DNA of 64,000 nt, taken from positions 300,352 to 364,351 of the forward strand of contig JADLZK010008245.1 of assembly GCA_015847255.1 (NCBI GenBank), in the 5' to 3' direction. Shown piece after piece: positions 54,899 through 64,000 of this stretch; the first letter of the stretch is position 1, and each line of letters starts with the position of its first letter. Source of the DNA: Hyparrhenia diplandra. Its lineage: Eukaryota > Streptophyta > Magnoliopsida > Poales > Poaceae. A model generated the notes under the pieces. That model was not told the origin of the DNA, did no database searches, and was given only the letters and a program-made list of their open reading frames with translations. A program made the translations under genes and the position numbers.

Positions 54899-54946
54899 GA
54901 GAAGAATAATGGACAAGTGTCCGAGGGCGAGTAGAGCCCACTTCTC
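54899..54946 (+). other. Three-stem hairpin module, copy 9 (R2)
   Basis: The outer stem is GAGAAG (54899-54904) with CTTCTC (54941-54946), a third sequence version that still pairs. GGACA/TGTCC and GGGC/GCCC are unchanged. It ends 410 bp before the 3' LTR. Confidence 0.7.
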
Positions 54947-55356
54947 TAAAAAGAAATAAGAGCTAGCCCATACCTTATCAAAAAGAAATAAAATTTCACT
55001 TGCACATCTTGATCAAGGCTTATGACTTGTTTCTCCTTATGGTTTGCACACCTGAGATGATTTAAGGAATCATTACAAAAATCTCCGCATGAATGATCAA
55101 TCAAAGAATGAATGACTAGTGTTTCTATGAAAACCGTTCTATCTTGCAATAACCCAAGAGTTTGGAGAATGTTATAAGCCCCATATGATTTAAGTAAACA
55201 AGGATAGATAAAAATGCCAATTTATTTAAACAACGGAAGAATACTTTATTATGAGCATGGTACATTTTGAAATATATCGGGCATTGTAGCAACTCCCGAT
55301 CAACAACCAAACACTTAGCTATTTGCTCGGGACGAGCAAAGGTTAAGCAGGGGACT

Positions 55357-56862
55357 TGTTGGCGGTCATTATCAGTATATTATACCGCCAACCATTATCC
55401 AATTCATGAGAAAAGGGCAAACTTATGTTACATATACTGTACTTCTAACCTAGTTCCACTTGTATTCGTAGAAAGTATGTTTTGCGGTATAAAAGTGGAA
55501 ACAGGTACAAAGTTGCCAAATAAGTTCAGGAAGCGCATTGAATAAAAGACGCCAAGGAAAGGATCAAACAAGAGGACCAAACTCCGCACGGAATTCAGCC
55601 CATGCACCAGCATAGGCCCAACATATGAGGGCCCAAACGCGCAACAGGAGAAGGCCGGGGCCAGGAGGCCCACCCCCAGGGGCGGCTACAAGCTTGCGGG
55701 CGGCGGCGGCGCAAATTTTCGCCCTCGTTCCCGCCCCTTTCTCGGGGCGGTTTGGAGCGATCTTCACGCGGCGGTTGCATGCGGTGCAAACTTTCGTTCC
55801 CGCCAATTGCCCTCGAAGCAAGGAGCACCCTCCATTCCCTCCTCCTCTCCACTATATAAAGAGGGGCACTCCTCCCTTGTACACACACAACACACTAGAG
55901 CTTTTCTCTCTTCACTTTCTCTTCTACCTTTTAGTTAGGAGTTGGGCACAATGTAAAGATCAAGATCTTCTTGGAGGTACTTGGTATGATTAATATAGTT
56001 TTACTTATGTTGATCAATACTTTGCTCTCCACATTATTCTTGTTCTTATTATCAATAGCTAAATAGAGCACGATTCATGCGATATGATCTTAACATATGA
56101 ACTAGTATATAGTTTGCATGTCATGATCTTGTCAAATAGAACTTTATGTGTAAACATATTATACATACATGATTGGACCATAATGAGATCTCTCTTAAGA
56201 TAAGTCTTGGTTGCTTGTCGGTTTACGGGTTCGTCGTCCGCCCTTGTGGGGACACTCTAGTAGAAGGGCCTCGCCGGTCCGGGTCACCCTTGAGCTCATG
56301 CTAGAGTAGTTGGAAGATATCATAGACGTGGTGTCTAGGTTATCATCTACCTTCGTTTGCCTCGAACGCGTGCACGGTCCGAGGGTTGGCGGGTGGTGGT
56401 GACAGCCCTGTCCGGCCTTTGTATTCCCCCACGCCGGTGTTTCGAGTAGGGCTATTGGCGGCATCGCTTGGCGGCACCCGGCGTTATCCGGTGCCACAAG
56501 TAAACCAATAGTAATTGAGCTTATCTCGAGTTAGAATCTCCGACGTTATAAGGCATGCATGTATATCCGCTATCTTAATAAAGCTATATAGGATATCCTC
56601 CTCCTAGTGTGTTTGCTTTTTTTTTATCCTTTGAGACTGGTTCAAGTGTGTGTGTCAAGTTATCATACCATTTGATTTATCCCTATTATGGATTGTGGTC
56701 TATTGCATAGTCGTGTTATCTTGTCCATGTTCATGTTAGAGACTTTTACACCATGCCTTCCCTCGTGGAAATACGATACCCCGAATACTTCCGGGTGAAA
56801 GCTACAGCGGCATTTCCGTGCGCTTGCAGAACTCTTTCTGTTTGCGTTAAGAAACGCTAACA
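55357..56862 (+). repeat. R2 3' LTR
   Basis: Complete and uninterrupted copy; TAAGCAGGGGAC before it is the polypurine tract. It supplies the empty site for the R1 insertion. Confidence 0.9.
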
Positions 56863-57359
56863 ATCCCCATTGTACGTGCCCTCGTGCCCGTCGCGGGAGG
56901 GCACCAGCCATCCCGTGGAGGTGATCGCGCGGCCTACACCAAGGATTGACGGAACGACAAAGGGCGAGCGTGGCTCCACCGTGTAACTATAGCGAGGTGT
57001 GAAGCATACGCAGCGATTCGCATGCAAAGGGCGTGGATATGATCAAGACATGTCACGGGAATAGTCCAGAGAGTAATCGTACATGTGTACTACTGATCAT
57101 TTTTATATTGCCAAAACCTTACTTTTTACGGGACTCTCGCGCGGCCGCCAAACGCTTCGGTTCCTTGTCGCAAGCGGTTGTTGTTGCCTCCGTTTCGGGC
57201 CGTCCGTCGCTACTCATCAGAGACACCCGAGTCCACGGGCGGCTACTCTAGAGGGCAAGAGCGAGGCCAGCGCTCGTTGTCAAAGAAGAAGGGCAAGAGG
57301 ACGGCAACACGGCCGACGCGATGGCTTGTACCCGCATTTAGCTTGTCTTGAAATTAAAA
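56863..57359. other. Intergenic, with pieces of the downstream duplicated region
   Basis: GCGCGGCCTACACCAAGGAT near 56927 and ACTTTTTACGGGACTC near 57120 match parts of 60130-60235 and 62305-62340. No gene is seen. Confidence 0.5.
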
Positions 57360-57361
57360 TA

Positions 57362-57597
57362 CCCTCCGTTCCACAATACTTGCAATTCTTTGACTCATAT
57401 AAACCGTGTTTGACCTCTCGCCTTATTCAACTTTTTTAATAAATATTACCACTTTTGTTATGACTTATTACATCACTAAAGATATTGTAATGACGTTTTC
57501 TTTGTTTTATAATTTACATAAAAATTTGAATAAGACGAGAAAGTCAAAAACACGCTTTATATGAGTCAAAGAATTGCAAGTATTGTGGAATGGAGGG
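57362..57597. mobile_element. Stowaway-like MITE (236 bp)
   Basis: Inverted ends CCCTCCGTTCCACAATACTT and its complement, flanked by TA on both sides (57360-57361, 57598-57599). The arms are at least 40 bp. Confidence 0.85.
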
Positions 57598-57768
57598 TAG
57601 TATCAAGTAATAGGTCACGAAACAACAATAAAAAAGACGAAACAACGGTAATTGTTGTGAGACGGACAGGTAGTACGCGTTTGAAGAAAGAAAGAAACCG
57701 AACAAATACAGTGAAGAAGCACAAATGCAGAGACCAAGTACTTTTATTCAAAAGTTTCATCACGGGTA

Positions 57769-57915
57769 CTCCCTCCGTTCCAAATTATAGTTCACTTTGG
57801 CTTTTCTAGATACATTGGTTTTGTTATGCATCTAGTTATACATTATGTCTAGATACATAATAAAAGAAATGGATCTAGAAAAGCCAAAGTGAACTACAAT
57901 TTGGAACTGAGGGAG
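57769..57915. mobile_element. Stowaway MITE (147 bp)
   Basis: CTCCCTCCGTTCCAAATTAT at one end, inverted at the other, with TA duplications at 57767-57768 and 57916-57917. The whole element folds back. Confidence 0.9.
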
Positions 57916-57921
57916 TACAAA

Positions 57922-58161
57922 CTAATCCTCAAGGAATTCACCGATAAGAATAAGAGTTTGAGGATCAAGGAGATCGACTACAGCAGCGGCATGATTGCCG
58001 AAACTCCCATCAATCCGGGCTCGGTCCTCCTCGCTGATTGGAGCCCCACGAATGCCGGGAGCATGGATACACAAATCTCTACAGGTTTGGGTTGACAGAG
58101 CCGCCAAACCCGTCGAAGGGCCGGGAAAAAAACGCCGTGCCTCGATGAGCACCGTCATCAC
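57922..58161 (-). pseudogene. Possible C-terminal fragment of an unknown protein
   Basis: The minus-strand frame is open for 79 codons and has protein-like composition: IRGAPISEEDRARIDG, then AAAVVDLLDPQTLILIGEFL and a stop. A Stowaway MITE lies directly downstream, as is common in grass 3' UTRs. The family is not recognised. No upstream exon was found in the duplicated region beyond it, so it may be a gene remnant or chance. Confidence 0.35.
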
Positions 58162-58287
58162 GAGGAAACGCCGCCGCGAGACGCCTAATCGGGATTCACC
58201 TTGTACACATTCGTAGTGATTACTTTGGTTGTGTGAACGCTAGTGTTGTCAATGCATTCTACGGCGAGGTCAAAACTTCATAAAAAC

Positions 58288-58457
58288 TTGTGCTCCTTGA
58301 GATGGCTAGTTTTTATTAAAAATATGGAATGGCCATGTTTTGTAGAATTATTTATTTTTAACACCAACATATTACGTTTTATGAAAATTAAATAATTCTA
58401 CAAAATATGGCCGATTTCATATTTTAATAAAAACTAGACATCTCAAGGTGCACAAAA
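58288..58457. mobile_element. Foldback MITE
   Basis: Left arm TTGTGCTCCTTGAGATG pairs with the right arm ending CATCTCAAGGTGCACAA. The arms of about 65 bp continue inward (GTTTTGTAGAATTATTTA on the left). Target duplication is not clear. Confidence 0.75.
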
Positions 58458-59139
58458 AAATTGGTTCACTAAAATTGGAGTTACCAAACTCTAGTTATGA
58501 ATTTCCAAAAGTGACGAAAGGTTGGATTCCTAACAATTTTTCGTTTTGATTTGAGGCCGATTCCCAAATTAAAAAAATGATGCCGATTCCTAAGACAAAC
58601 TTTCTTCAGGGCCAAATTCTAATTCTCCCAAAGTCCTATTACTCCAAACAATGTTTAACATTTCGAAATACTAGCACTAGCACACAAGTTACAGTCCCCT
58701 TTTACATTAACCGTGGGACCATGGTGTATGCGCATCGAACACTCTGATTTGCCACCTCGGATTCCCTCAAATGCTCCATATACTATGGGCAGTTACGTCT
58801 CGCATCTCTCGTCTCTTCCTTCTCCCATACTACACACCTACTAGTAGTACTCTTTGGGAGCACACAACTTACACCGCTCTCTACACAGGGGGTCGCCTTT
58901 GCCTTCGCCTTCGCTTCGTCTCCACCCGGGCGGGTGCACCTCTTTATCATATCCATGCAGCTGCAAGCTAGATATGGTTTTTCATGTGGTTTTTGAAACA
59001 GCAAATACATGAGTTTTTTTTTTTTTGGTGGTTGCAAATCTGGATCGAGTCCCGGCCGTTCAGATCTCGACTTCATGTGGTCTCTGAAGTCCCGGCCGCT
59101 CTGATCTCTAGTGTTGGGTTGGGAAGGAGGCCGAAGAAA

Positions 59140-59167
59140 ATGTCGCAAGAGAAGCACATCTGCTTGG
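59140..59167 (+). other. Exon-like segment MSQEKHICLG with splice donor, copy 1
   Basis: ATG opens ten codons followed by GGTAAGC. The same design recurs at 61112. No downstream exon is recognised. Confidence 0.35.
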
Positions 59168-59459
59168 GTAAGCACCGAAGTCTAGATTCTAAAGTGCATT
59201 ATCCTTCCTTTCTTGAAGTGTTTTCTGAATGGATCTAAAAAGTTTTTGTGTTTGTCTTGCATATCTTTGTGACTCATGCTGCCTTCTACAACCACAGAGA
59301 TCTACGCGGGAGATTATCAAAGGATGAGGAGGAACGATGTGTTAAAAAAGTGAGCATATTGTTCTCCTCTAATCAACACCACAGGTCCCTCGAGGGCAGA
59401 GACTCAAAACTCTTGCTTGTTTCTTGAGTTGACTTTGACGAGTGGGGCTCACAGTAGTA

Positions 59460-59540
59460 GGACTATAATCTCCGTGTAGGTCTCGAGCCCTGGTCATGGC
59501 CATGGCTAGCGCTTAAGACCTGCGCTGGAGATTATAATCC
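59460..59540. repeat. Short foldback GGACTATAATCTCC, copy 1
   Basis: The ends GGACTATAATCTCC and GGAGATTATAATCC are inverted repeats (13 of 14), with AGGTC/GACCT further in. Confidence 0.7.
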
Positions 59541-59835
59541 GCCGCAAGCTCCTCGAGGGTGTCGTCGTCCATATATGTCTTGTAGCTTAGGTCTTGCTTC
59601 CTTGTATCGAACAAGCGAACCCAGTATTGCTAGTTTGTGCATTGTGGCTCAACAAACGAATCGGCCTTTTGATTTGTTCCATAAAGAGGCAAATTTTTGG
59701 CCTTGTGTTGAAACAGATTTCTCTCTCTCTCTCGATCGAACAGGCATGTGAAATGACACCATACGTGACGCAGACAAGACACCTACTCTACGCAGGTGTT
59801 AAGGCATGTCATGATTACGATTCTGGCTGCACTGT

Positions 59836-60087
59836 TGTGACACCCCGCCTCCAAAGCCGCGATCGCACAGCCCTTCCGAGGGGCGCAAGACGCTGCACAC
59901 ATAGCACCTTGCTTACACTTTTCGGCCCTCGCTTCGTGTAAAAGGGTTAACCCGAAGGTGATATGGCTGGAAGGCAAAGGCTTATAAGTTGGCTCCACCC
60001 TTGCTCAACTAGCAAGGCGGTACTAAACATGTGCACTCCGCACTCATGGGCCACCTTGGGCCACATCCTTATTGGGCGGGTGTTACA
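59836..60087. mobile_element. Small element with TGTGACACCCCGCC ends
   Basis: TGTGACACCCCGCC at the left and GGGCGGGTGTTACA at the right form an imperfect inverted repeat with TG...CA termini, 252 bp apart. It is absent from the second copy of the duplication. A small solo LTR is possible; no clean target duplication is visible. Confidence 0.4.
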
Positions 60088-61111
60088 CCCGTCTTTGAAA
60101 AAAGGAGTCCGTAGTGCAGGTGCAGATGACATCGCGCGGCCCGCACCAAGGGTGGACGGAACGACGAGTTTTTATATTCCCAAAAAAAGTTTTGACCAAA
60201 ACCTTTTCCAACAAATACTCTGAGGACTCTCGCGGCCAGCAGAGGCAGAGCCGGCCAAATTGGGCCCGTGGCAACGTGAACGCTGGTTCCTTCGCACAAG
60301 CGCCGGATTAGTACTACTCCTAGACGAGAGGGAAGCCACCGGTGGGCCCCACAATTTAAAATACCTAAAAATGTTATAACCCGACAAACCAAAAATCTAA
60401 ATTAAGTTCGACACGCCATTAAATTTGTTTCAATTAATTCTTCAAAACAAGATATCACATGGATATATTTAGATAAAATTACAAGTGGGCCCACACAAAG
60501 GATATGGAGTAAAGTATATGTATGAATGCGGAGAAACTGGTGTTGTGTGGGCACTATGAGCAAGTTTTGAATTGGGATTGATCGATCTATCGATCACATG
60601 CGTGATGAAAACTTGGATGTTTTGTTAGTCGTAACCATGCATATTTTCCAAAAATGACGAAAAGGCCGGATTCTAACAAATTTTCGTTTTGAGGCCGGAT
60701 TCCTAAATTCAAAGAAAAATGATGCCGATTCCTAAGACAAACTTTTGTCGGGGCTAAATTTACTCCAACCAAGTTACAAACTTTTGCCAGGGCTAAATTA
60801 ACCGTGGGACCATGGTGTCTGCATCAAACACTCTACAGTTGCCACCTCGGATTCCCTCATACACGGTATGCTCCATATATAGTGCTATGGGCGGTTTTCT
60901 CTCATGATCTCGTCTCTTCCTTCTCCCATACTACACACCTAGTACTAGTTACTTCTCACCTCTTCATCCCGACTTTCCAAACTCATCTCAACCAAACAAG
61001 AGTAGAGAGCGGTCCGACACGCGGGGTCGGCCTGCCAGATTGCCGGACGCCGTCGTCTGTGAAGTCTTGGCCGCCCGATCTCTCTGGGTGTTTTGGGTGA
61101 GGCCGAAAAAA

Positions 61112-61139
61112 ATGTCGCAAGAGAAGCACATCTTCTTGG
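61112..61139 (+). other. Exon-like segment MSQEKHIFLG with splice donor, copy 2
   Basis: One residue differs from the copy at 59140 and the GTAAGC donor is kept. A third, altered copy (MSQEKHIFF) lies at about 61349, without the donor. Confidence 0.35.
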
Positions 61140-61703
61140 GTAAGCACCGAAATCTAGATTGTAAAGTGCATTATCCTTACTTTTTTTGAAGGGTTTTTTT
61201 GAATGGCTCTAAAAAGGTTTGCTATCTAGCTTGTAGTACAACATTGCTCAATAATTTTGTTGTCTTATACCTTTTCCGATTCATCCTAGGTACAAAAACA
61301 CAAAGACCTACGCTGGAGATTATAAAAGGATGGGAGGAGGCGAAGAAAATGTCACAAGAAAAGCACATCTTCTTCGCTGGAGATCCTTTTTCCATCTCTC
61401 TCTCATTTCTTTGTTCATTGGCTTTCATCGGGCCGGCCTCGGCCTCATAAGTGAGGTGGCAAATTCGCGGCGTGCATGCCTTGGTGCATCCTATGCCTTA
61501 GCCCGCCCGCTTTTTTGATTGGAATGGCGATTCGCCTTTGGCCGCGCCTCCCACTCATCCATGCATGCCGGAGTAATTTGAAGATAATAGATTTTCGCGT
61601 TGTGAGCCCGAGGTGTGGTGCGGTCCAAGTGAATAGTAGCAAGAGCTGTTAGATACTCATTATCCCTCGTTAACATTGACAAGAGGGGCTGAGGGCCACC
61701 GTA

Positions 61704-61784
61704 GGACTATAATCTCCCGTGTAGGTCTCGAGCCTTAATCATGCCCATGGCTAGAGCTTAAGACCGCGCCGGAGATTATAATCC
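61704..61784. repeat. Short foldback GGACTATAATCTCC, copy 2
   Basis: Same inverted ends and the same length as 59460-59540. Confidence 0.7.
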
Positions 61785-62279
61785 CGCCGAGGGCCGCAAG
61801 CCGCCTTGACGGTGTTGTTGTCTCGTACTCGAAGTCCGGACAGAGGAGGGCGCCTTCTAAACAGATGCTCCCTACTCGAATCAGACGAACCCGTATTGCT
61901 AGTTTGTGCATTGTGGCTCAAGAAACGATTCAAATTTTTGATTTGTTCCATAAAGAGGCAAATTGTGGCCTTGTGTAGTTGTGTTGAAACAAATTTGGCA
62001 TCGAACGCCACCTCATCTCTCTCTCGATTGATCGAATAGGCATGTGAAATGACTCCATACGTGACCCCGATGTACAAGACACCCCCGCGGCCGGGCAGAG
62101 GCACGCACGGCCGGCCGTGGGCAACGTGAACGCTTCGGTTCCTTCTCGCACAAGCGTCGGATTAGTACTACTCCTAGTAGATGAGAGGCCACCGGGCTGG
62201 CCCCACAATTTAAAATACCTAAAAAATGTTTTAACCGACAAACCAAAAATCTAAATTAAATTCGATTACACCGTAAATT

Positions 62280-62650
62280 TGTTTTGATCAAACCTTTTCC
62301 AACAATACCGTACTTTTTACGGACGCGCGCCCAGAAGAGGCAGAGTAGGCCGTTGTTGTAATGTGAACGCTTCGGTTCCTTGTCAAGCGTTGGATTAAAT
62401 TATAGTGAAAATTTTTGTCTCGCGGTTTCCAAGCACATCAAAGCCACGTCGGACGAGTCTCAGGAGGAGGCAAAGATGAAGCCGAACGAGAGAAAGAGCA
62501 TGGGCCACCGGCGGGCCCCACAATTTAAAATACCTAAAAATGTTATAACCGACAAACCAAAAGTCTAAATTAAATTCGACACACCATTAAATTTTTTTAA
62601 TAAATTCTTCAAAACTAGATATCACATGGATATGTTTAGATAAAATTATA
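62280..62650. repeat. Segmental duplication, partial third copy
   Basis: Matches about 60190-60495: CAAACCTTTTCCAACAA, then GGGCCCCACAATTTAAAAT and ATATCACATGGATATGTTTA. Confidence 0.75.
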
Positions 62651-63327
62651 AGTAGGCCGCACTAACAATAGTTTTTTTTACAAGGGCACTAATAATAGTT
62701 GGTATAGAGTATTAGAGATATAAAGGAGGAATGAGTGCGGAGAGTGTCAGAAAGAAGGGTGATGATGAGGATATATAGAGGAAGTTAAAGAAATTCCTAA
62801 ATTTTATAAAATCCGAAAATCCCGAAAAATCCAGATTTCATAAGAATTGCGGCGACATGGGTCATATTTCATAAGGCATGCGAATTCGGGTCATATTTTA
62901 GCGGCACACAAATAACGGGTTAAATTTCATAATTTCTCGTTAATTGTATACATGAAGTCGCCAGAAGCAATGGTTTAGCAGCTCTGTCATAGTTATATCT
63001 TGTTGGCTACTCTACTAAGCAACTCCCCGTCATATTTTTTTTCTAGGCTTAAAACCCGGATGAAAACTCGATGGTTACACTCCCGCCCACACCTAGGGTG
63101 GCCTCGCTTTCATATGTCTTACCAACCTCATCATCTTTGTGGATGCGGACGACCTTTGGAGGCGCACTAACACCGGATCTAGCGCGAACGCTAGGAACTA
63201 GTCTGTTGTGTCGTCTTACAAATTTATGTGACTCATTCTATCTAACTTGTACAAAAATTGTGTTGTCTTAAATACCTTTTGTCCGGGTTGATCGTGTACA
63301 ACCACAAAGAACTAGGGCGGAGATTAT
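62651..63327. other. Intergenic, no gene recognised
   Basis: The part near 63240-63320 resembles 61235-61320 (CACAAAG...GGAGATTAT). Nothing else is identified. Confidence 0.4.
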
Positions 63328-63536
63328 GGGTGTGTTTGGCGTGGCTTCTCGGAAGGGGCTTCACTAGAGGAGCCGGAGCCATTTTGGAGAAGCTCAAATT
63401 GGGGCTCCTCCAAAACGGCTCCCGGCTCCTCCTTTTTCCACTAAAAACGGCTCCAAACGGCTCCTCCTCCCAAACCGTTTGGTAGGGGCTCCTCCTGAGG
63501 AGCCGGAGCCAAGAAGAAGCCCTGCCAAACATGCCC
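63328..63536. mobile_element. MITE with GGGTGTGTTTGGC ends
   Basis: Left end GGGTGTGTTTGGCGTGG and right end inverted GGGCATGTTTGGCAGGG, with GGAGCCGG-rich arms. TAT is duplicated on both sides (63325-63327, 63537-63539). The paralogue at about 61315-61330 (GGAGATTATAAAAGGATG) shows the empty site. Confidence 0.8.
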
Positions 63537-63697
63537 TATAAAAGGATTAAAGAGAATATCATATCCATGTGTCTATGGTGCTGGAGCAATTTGAAGATAA
63601 TACTAGATCTTTGTGGTGCGGCCCAAGTGAATAGTAGTATAGTAGCTGTAGTATGTTGCGAGATGGTGCCTTCTAAAAAGATGGTGTGCGATGAATA

Positions 63698-63835
63698 CTC
63701 CCTCCGTCCCAAAATCTTTGAACCTAATTTTTTAACAAATTTATTTGAAGATACAAATGCTGCACTTATTTTGTAAAAAATCGAGTCAAAAGTTGTGACA
63801 CGAAAACCGAGAACGACTAACATTTTGGGAGGGAA
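63698..63835. mobile_element. Stowaway-like MITE, degenerate right end
   Basis: TA then CTCCCTCCGTCCCAAAATCT at the left. The right side has ACATTTTGGGAGGGAAG but lacks a clean CGGAGGGAGTA end. Confidence 0.55.
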
Positions 63836-64000
63836 GTTTGACTATTAAGTATCTAAAATAATAATAGTGATACTTAGATCTCCAAATAAAATTTATTACG
63901 GAAGTATGATCCGATATCAATCTAATGATACTTATTACATATTGTAAACATGTAGTAGTTTTTTCTATACATATGGTCAAAGTTATAAAGGTTTGACTTA

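Larger units (their letters stand above)
51770..55342 (+). other. R2 internal region without genes
   Basis: About 3.6 kb of AT-rich sequence with A-runs. Frames are short and none matches gag or pol. Three purine tracts like the priming site are present: AGCTTGGGGAGGA near 52864, AAGCTTGGGGGGAG at 53378-53391 and ACTTGGGGGAGGA at about 54312. Most are followed by GGTAA-type sequence. 53770-54130 is less AT-rich but has no recognisable protein. Confidence 0.65.
42997..56862 (+). mobile_element. R2 LTR retrotransposon, non-autonomous, split by R1
   Basis: The 5' LTR (42997-44255 plus 51499-51744; 1505 bp in total) and the 3' LTR (55357-56862; 1506 bp) match in length and sequence once the R1 element is removed. 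Termini are TGTTGGCGG and CGCCAACA or CGCTAACA. ATCC flanks both outer edges (42993-42996 and 56863-56866), a 4-5 bp target duplication. The primer site follows the 5' LTR and a purine tract precedes the 3' LTR. The internal region (51745-55356) has no gag or pol, so mobility would need help from another element. Confidence 0.9.
58500..60490. repeat. Segmental duplication, copy 1
   Basis: Shares ordered blocks with 60640-62260: the GTGACGAAAGG block, the TTAACCGTGGGACCATGGTGT block (58709), the MSQEKH exon-like segment, the GGACTATAATCTCC foldback, the GTATTGCTAGTTTGTGCATT block and the CCCCACAATTTAAAATACCT block (60347). Confidence 0.75.
60640..62260. repeat. Segmental duplication, copy 2
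   Basis: Collinear with copy 1 but shorter. A TATA-like CCATATATAG lies at about 60882, upstream of the exon-like segment. Confidence 0.75.

Noticed and set aside
59836..60087. Confident solo-LTR call
   Set aside because: Ends fit, but no target duplication could be read; kept only as a low-confidence element.

Overview
The window is plant nuclear DNA, almost certainly from a grass (Poaceae). The evidence is a stack of typical grass transposons: Ty3/gypsy elements of the Tat and Athila types, Stowaway MITEs with CTCCCTCCGT ends and TA target duplications, an Au-type SINE, L1-type LINEs and an En/Spm (CACTA)-like gene. I found no intact host gene, no rRNA or tRNA gene and no CRISPR array. Short labels are used below: R1, R2, R3 and R4 are four related LTR-retrotransposon families with TGTTG...CAACA termini and, where legible, an Asp-tRNA-type primer-binding site. 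'Tat' is a long GC-rich gypsy element.

Layout. 1-4630 is a nest of LTRs: the tail and 3' LTR of an R3 element, the 3' half of an R1 LTR, and the 5' half of a minus-strand R3 LTR. 4631-17306 is a decayed Tat element in an unexpected order: late gag, protease, RT, two RNase H regions, integrase, an antisense extra gene, an LTR, a primer site and only then the start of gag. It is followed by the 3' part of the minus R3 LTR (to 18218) and a second Tat LTR fragment (to about 18449). 18450-28888 is an L1-type LINE split by a complete minus-strand R4 element (18838-26820, TSD AAGCC). 28889-35110 is a CACTA-like element with a CpG-rich flank and a TNPA-like minus-strand gene, interrupted by a 2.57 kb LTR (32074-34641) that itself carries an Au SINE. 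35150-40890 is a higher-order tandem array made of 520 bp MITE-bearing units and LINE 3' ends. 41603-42698 is a PIF/Harbinger-like element with a GC-rich core. 42997-56862 is an R2 element whose 5' LTR is split by a complete R1 element (44256-51493, TSD GTGTG). 56863-64000 is a partly duplicated intergenic region with MITEs and two near-identical short exon-like segments.

Most elements are non-autonomous or broken. R1 keeps a decayed Athila-type gag-like frame; R2 and R4 have kilobases of internal DNA with no recognisable gag or pol. What the R families share instead is a set of non-coding blocks. The clearest is a module of about 48 bp that folds into two hairpins closed by an outer stem. 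It occurs nine times in R1, R2, R3 and R4, upstream of the 3' LTR, with compensatory changes in all three stems and G-U pairs that work only on the sense strand. A second hairpin block and several extra polypurine-like tracts recur in the same elements. I regard the three-stem module as the best candidate for something undescribed.

A caution applies to every gene call. CAG and CTG are scarce in the GC-rich parts, and where two copies of a repeat can be compared, many of the differences lie at CAG or CTG, often as CGG/CCG or a small indel. This resembles consensus error at CHG-methylated cytosines in long-read data, so many frameshifts listed here may not be real.
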